Shown here piece after piece: positions 59,292 through 64,000 of a stretch of DNA of 64,000 nt. The stretch lies in NCBI RefSeq assembly GCF_000276665.1, contig NW_004955447.1, positions 14,676,978-14,740,977 on the forward strand. The letters run 5' to 3'. The position numbers and the translations under genes were made by a program. This DNA comes from Chinchilla lanigera. Its lineage: Eukaryota; Chordata; Mammalia; Rodentia; Chinchillidae. A model generated the notes under the pieces. That model did no database searches. It had not been told where the DNA came from and saw only the letters and a list, made by a program, of their open reading frames with translations. How positions within the stretch are numbered: position 1 is the first letter of the stretch; each line of letters opens with the position of its first letter.

Positions 59292-59998
59292 TGTCTCGGT
59301 TACTTTTCTCTTGTTGCTGGGACAAAATAAAGTTAAGGAAGGAAAGGTTTATTTAGCTCACGGTTTGTGGAGGTTTCAGTCCATTGTCAGCTGGCTCCAA
59401 AGTGGGGTGGCATGGCACAGGCACAACAGTTCAAGGCAGAAGACAGCAAAACGAACAAGAGCAAAAAGGGAGAACAAGCCTCTTATCCTCCCTTACATTG
59501 TAAGTAGGCCACTGTTATGGTTTGTGTCTGTGAGTTCCCCCAAAGCCTCATGCAGTCATGGGGCAGGCTTTTAGGAGTTTGATTGATTATGGGTGTGAGA
59601 ACTACACCCGCCCTGGGGTGGATAGTTTGCATATGTAAGGGAGAGGAAGAGGCTGCTTGGGCCCATTCCTCCCTTTAGTGTTTGTTGCTTTTGCTGTGTT
59701 CTGCCGCCATGAGCTGTAGCCCTCTGCCATGTGCCAGTCTGCCTTGTAACCTGCCAAGTGTGGACTGAAACCTCCACACACTGTAAGAGAAATAAACCTT
59801 TCCTTCCTTAATTTTGGGCATCAGGTATTTTGTCCCAGCAACGAGAGAAAAGTAACCAAGACAGCCACCCAGGGCAGGTGTAGCACTTACACCATCTCCA
59901 TGCCCTCCTCTTGCACAGGATGAGGATTTTCACAAAGTGAGGACCCTGAACCCATACTGAATAGCTTAGTTAAACTTCTAAACTTCTCAAATTGACCT
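59292..59998 (-). mobile_element. 5' LTR of MaLR element, interrupted
   Basis: LTR sequence at 59292-59512, then a foreign solo LTR, then LTR sequence again from 59864 (CACCCAGGGCAGGTGTAGC) to about 59998, where it runs into a CT-rich microsatellite. Confidence 0.82.
59513..59863 (+). mobile_element. Solo MaLR-type LTR nested in another LTR
   Basis: TGTTATGGTTTGTGTCTGTG to AGTAACCAAGACA, 351 bp. GCCAC occurs directly at 59508-59512 and 59864-59868: a perfect 5-bp target duplication. Same family as 25720-26118. Confidence 0.95.
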
Positions 59999-60104
59999 TT
60001 TCTTTCTTTCTTTTTCCTCTCTCCCTCCTTCCTTTTTCCTTACCTCCCTCCCTCCCTCCCTCTCTCCTTCTCTCTCTCTTTCTTTCTTTCTTCCTTTCTT
60101 TCTT
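59997..60104. repeat. (CTTT/CCCT)n pyrimidine tract
   Basis: About 108 bp of C/T-rich low-complexity DNA at the outer end of the MaLR 5' LTR. Confidence 0.95.
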
Positions 60105-61509
60105 GTGTAAAGATGACCTGAATTTGCTCTATGTTCTATCCTGTTTAAATGTACTCAGATGACATTTAGGCCATTGCTCATTCCAGCCAAAGTTGGGGAA
60201 AAGAGAAGTTTGGATGGCTCTCTTTTCCATTCTTGGATAAAAACTCAGCAGATGTTGACATTTTACAATAAAGGTCAACTTGCACATCTGTAAATAGTGC
60301 ATGCTGACACCCATCTTACATGGCCATATGGGATTATCTGTTCACCACAATGCCTGGTACATCATGAGTTCCTGGTACATGTTCATGGAATCTGAAGCAA
60401 TTTAACAAAATAGGGAGCTGGCCAAAAGATGATTCCATCTCTTTACTTTTAAGTCATGGAAGGCAACTTTTCTTAAGAAGAATTTCTTTCTCAGAGGATT
60501 ACAACATAAAATGTTTGAAGTTTTGGAAAACTGTGAGGAACATGAAGTCTCTCTGAAGAGCAGAAGACCTAGATGTCTTTCTTATTACCCTCTTCCCTGC
60601 TCCAGCCTCCCAGAGTTGTGTTGAAAAACCGTAAGCCTGTACCACGTTGTCTCTCCTCTGTGTCCAGGAAGGACAGATGCCATAAGGAGCTGGCTGCGTG
60701 TCTGAAGGCATCCTGTCCTTCACATGCTGGAGTATCAAATTAGAAAATTGTGCTTCATGGTGGACAAGTAGAAACCCAGCCTGTATGACCACAACAAAGT
60801 CACCCAGAAAGTAGTAATGAATTTAGAGGAGGACACTGATGGGGTTCAGGAATGCAGCCCTGAAGGATGGCACCATGGCATTACAGAAAGCAGCGAAAGC
60901 AGGAAGGTCATGCTCACCTTCCCCTTGACCTTCTCCCCTGATGCAAGCCCTCCTTTGAGAGGCACCCTCCTTTTTCCAGAGGAGAGGAACAGCCCCAGCT
61001 CTGAGGCACGCACTCACAGAACCATGTGAGGAAGCAGGCCTCGCCGAGCAACTCCACTTACTACATGTGATCAGACCCCTCTCCCCCAACCATGTTTCTC
61101 CATGAGTGTTCACACTTCACCAAACAGCATCAAAACACACAGGTTCCCCTGTTTCTTTGTGTCCCCATTTCCTTACAAAGGCTCCTGTGTCAAGTGAAAT
61201 TCACGTCAAGTAAACTCAGGTGTGTTTCTCTTGTTAATCTGTCCTTTGTTGTGGGTGTCTCAATCATGAAATTAGCCATGGGTAAGAAGTGAAATCTTTC
61301 CTCCCCTACAACACTATCCATGAAAGCAAGCCGCTCTGCTGTCCTGTAGTGCATAATGAGTCAAAGACCCTACTGAAATGTGAACCCTAAGTCCTGACTC
61401 TTCAAATATCTGTATCTTTGTCGCTCCTGGCAGCAGCACCTTGTCTGTTTACCCTGGATGACTAATCCATTCACACAATTACCTACCTCTAGACCTTTCG
61501 CCCCTCTCT

Positions 61510-61870
61510 CCTCATTGCAGCCAAGTGGATCTTTTACAAGGCAGGCTGGGTAAGGTCCAGAATCTTTATGACTGGCTCACGGCTCTTTATGATCTGTCTC
61601 TCCAGCTTCATCTTGCACTCACTCTCCTGAGGTCACACCAGCTTCCTTTCAGTTCGTCAAACACCCCTTTCTTTGGGCCTTATCCTCCTCATTGAAAACC
61701 CTTCAGCTAACTCTTGCCAGGCTGGGTATCTCCTACTTGTGTTTCAGGTTTCAGTTTAAATGCCACTTCCTCAATGATATTTAAACAGTCGCCCAACTTG
61801 GTGTTCTCACGTACCCTTCCCGTTTCCTTCACAATACTTACTGCAGTTTGCAGTGTGATATTTATTTCAG
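61510..61870 (+). mobile_element. L2 (LINE) relic
   Basis: CAGGTTTCAGTTTAAATGCC and ACTTCCTCAATGATATTT, then CTTCACAATACTTACTGCAG, follow L2 order. Upstream TTATGATCTGTCTCTCCAGC may be part of it. Confidence 0.7.
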
Positions 61871-62224
61871 GGGCTCAAAACCAACCAGCAAAGAAATGCT
61901 CCATGACAGCGGAGTTCATTGTGGTCCCCGCCGCACACCCAGTTCCAGCACAGTGGAGGCGGCCAGGCCTCAGTCACACACTCTTTGCCAGGCTGCACCT
62001 GAGAGCCGCGCTGAAATCTTCCCGAAGAGCTGGTGTGCAAGCAGCAGCCTGCTCACAGCGCCAGGTCCCGGTAGGGTGACTGCAGCTAGAGTCTTCCTCT
62101 TCCTCTCAATCAGCTTCATGTGGCCAAGTGGCCATGCGGCCAAATTACTTTTTAATCACTGTCACATACATTCAAAGGATTCACTTAGCACTTTAAAGCG
62201 CTGGATTTCGCAGTGTAAGCTTTG

Positions 62225-62320
62225 CATGAGGTTAAAGAACCGTGAACTCAGGGTTCTTTGTGACTTAGTTTCTCCATCAGTAAAATGAGGGGATTTGAAG
62301 GAATTGTTTTCTAAGACATT
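62225..62320 (+). mobile_element. MIR fragment
   Basis: TTGTGACTTAGTTTCTCCATC with AGTAAAATGAGGGGATTTGA: the MIR core. Confidence 0.7.
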
Positions 62321-62548
62321 AACTCAAAATTTAAGATAGTATCTTAGCGTTTCTGCAAAGGATATAAACAGGTAGCTCACAAAAGAAATAAAAATGGTCA
62401 ACATAATTATGTATAGACTTTTAACTTCAATAGTAACCAAGAAGGTAAATTTAAAAATTGGGATATAATGTTTTCTTTTATCAGACTGGCAAAGATAGAA
62501 GAGAATAATGATATATTTATTTAGCAATCTAATATAAAATCATTTTCA

Positions 62549-62647
62549 GGGGCTGGGGATTTAGCTCAGTGGCACAGCGCCTGCCGGGCAAGTACAACAT
62601 TGTGAGTTCCATTCCCAGCACTGGAAACAAACAAACAAACAAACAAA
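62549..62647 (+). mobile_element. ID SINE, young, perfect 13-bp duplication
   Basis: GGGGCTGGGGATTTAGCTCAG, GTGAGTTCCATTCCC and an AAAC-type tail. AAAATCATTTTCA is identical at 62536-62548 and 62648-62660. Confidence 0.96.
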
Positions 62648-62799
62648 AAAATCATTTTCACTACACAGCATTTGGAGTGGCTATTTGGTAACACATAGCA
62701 ACAGCTCTAAAAACGTAATGCACCATGATGGCCTCTCTACCCGTCTCCCCTTGCTGTTCCCCTAGCACCCTGTTGATGCTCCTCCACTGACAGAGGAGT

Positions 62800-63240
62800 C
62801 CATGGCCCCGCCTCACCTGGGGGCAGTGCGGGGGCTGTGACCCAGTGGAGGTGATGCTGCATGGTTTCCAAGGCTATCTTATAAAAGGCAGCCCTGCTCC
62901 ACCCGCCATTCTATGGGAGCAGGCCTGCTCCACCAGCTTTCTAAGCCCTAGGCAGCCATGTAAGAAGCCCAGCTCTCTTGAGGTCAACCTGCTAGAGGAA
63001 CCACAGGCAAACAGAGAAAGATGCCCTGAGTCCCAGCTGTCCCAGCCTCAGCTACTTGTGAGTGAAAGAGCTCTCAAAGGATTCCAGCTTCCCCGGCCAG
63101 TACAAGGTGGAACAAAAAGGAGCCATCCTCACTGAGGATGTCATCCTCACTAAGCCCTGTCTGGACTACAGATTCACAAGTAAAATAATCGTTTGGAGTA
63201 GTTTTTTATGTAGCATAAATAACTAGAAAAGTATAAATAC
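62800..63240 (+). mobile_element. MLT1-like MaLR LTR relic
   Basis: GGCAGCCATGTAAGAAGCCC, AGAGGAACCACAGGC and GTCCCAGCTGTCCCAGCC, then AATAATCGTTTGGAGTAG and ATGTAGCATAAATAACTAG. Typical order of old MLT1 LTRs. Confidence 0.65.
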
Positions 63241-63265
63241 ATTGGTGCTAAAAGATGCACGTATT

Positions 63266-63470
63266 GCTGGGTGTGGTGGTGCACACCTATAATTCCAATT
63301 ACTGAGCCAAGGCAGAAAGATCGCAAGTTTAAAGCCAGTCTGCCAATTTAGTGAGACCCTGTCTCAAAATAAAAATTTAAAAAGGCCTGGAGGTATAGTT
63401 CAGTGGTAGAATGTTTACTTCACATGCATGAGGCCCTAGAGGGTTCAATTCTCAGTAGCCCCTCAAAAAG
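63266..63470 (+). mobile_element. B1-ID dimeric SINE
   Basis: GCTGGGTGTGGTGGTGCAC, ATAATTCCAATTACTGAGCC and GACCCTGTCTCAAAATAAAA, then GCCTGGAGGTATAGTTCAG and GGTTCAATTCTCAGTAG. Confidence 0.85.
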
Positions 63471-63499
63471 TCTACACCTGTAATCATAACCTGTCACAT

Positions 63500-64000
63500 A
63501 GCACTATATAACTAGAACATTGTGTGTGTGTATCACAACGTAGAGAGCTATATATTACTAAGTTAAAAGATGTCTGTATCTATACACATCTATGTCTATA
63601 CATACTACAGACATATGCTTATATCTGTATCAATACATCTATCAATCAGTCCTCACACTATATATGTGTAACTTTAGATATCTTTTAACATAACAATACC
63701 AGTTCTAAAATCTGTGCTACAGAATTAGAAAGTATACAAAAAGAGGTACATAGAATTGCCTCTAAAATTAAACAGTTTGAAACTATCTAAAATATTCAGC
63801 AATAAGAAACTGAATAAATACGCTGTTTTATATTTATGTAATCAATTACTAGATAGCTACAAAAGAAACATGATTTGAAGCTGCATTTACTGACAAAATA
63901 GTCATCAAAAATTATCATAAATTCAATTCTTTGCACATAAGGTACATTTTTCTCACTAATTTTTATATGTCCTTATGTCCACATACGTACAAAAATTGGA
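63500..64000. other. AT-rich right edge, nothing recognised
   Basis: AT-rich sequence with a loose TATC/TATA-rich patch at about 63570-63680 and no confident element. It may be part of an old element cut by the window edge. Confidence 0.5.

Larger units (their letters stand above)
29600..64000 (-). other. CRACD upstream intron and 5' region, start exon not found
   Basis: The split first codon of exon 29428-29599 requires an upstream coding exon. I looked for an ATG-containing minus frame ending one base into a codon before GT and found none I could defend. The region is mostly intron-like, with the elements listed separately. Stretches with nothing recognised include 31830-33880, 34020-34880, 37110-40290, 40620-42010, 45560-46930, 47400-48090, 50960-52620 and 60120-61500. 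Confidence 0.5.

Overview
This is nuclear DNA from a placental mammal, almost certainly a rodent. It contains many SINEs derived from 7SL RNA (B1-like) and from tRNA-Ala (ID-like), B1+ID dimers, ERVL-MaLR LTRs, MIR and L2 relics, antisense L1 fragments and long dinucleotide microsatellites. The ID and B1-ID dimer types do not look like mouse or rat. A squirrel-, beaver- or cavy-side rodent is my guess, but the species cannot be fixed from sequence alone.

The only protein-coding gene I can support is on the minus strand. Three internal coding exons (29428-29599, 9618-9753, 2685-2849) have clean AG/GT borders and compatible phases, and together encode 156 residues. I recognise this as the N-terminal part of CRACD (KIAA1211, capping protein inhibiting regulator of actin dynamics). 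The start-codon exon lies upstream (above 29599, possibly outside the window) and was not found. The rest of the protein lies off the left edge. Everything else in the 64 kb is intron or upstream DNA: about 6.8 kb between the second and third exons, about 19.7 kb between the first and second, and 34.4 kb upstream of the first visible exon.

Layout. 1-2684: GC-rich intron. 2850-9617: mostly unique intron with one ID SINE. 9754-29427: repeat-rich intron with an MLT1-like LTR, antisense L1 blocks, nested SINEs, an 892-bp unrecognised insertion that splits a SINE, a CpG-richer stretch near 19-20.2 kb, and a 2.5-kb antisense L1 holding a B1 and a solo LTR. 29600-43679: SINE-studded intron. 43680-44966: a 1.26-kb insertion with a poly(A) tract and 13-bp target duplications, carrying a tandem-repeat 5' end and two short ORFs. 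48.8-51 kb: an unusual inverted duplication. 52.9-56 kb: DNA-transposon, SINE, LTR and L2 relics. 56860-about 59998: a minus-strand MaLR element with both LTRs, one of them interrupted by a solo LTR with a 5-bp target duplication. 60-64 kb: L2, ID, an MLT1-like LTR and a B1-ID dimer.

The most noteworthy signals are the composite poly(A)-tailed insertion at 43.7-44.95 kb, the SINE split by an unknown 892-bp element, three copies of a short hAT-like MITE (one with an 8-bp target duplication), the self-interrupting inverted duplication at 48.8-50.96 kb, and the loss in CRACD of the methionine I remember as the start of the standard human protein.
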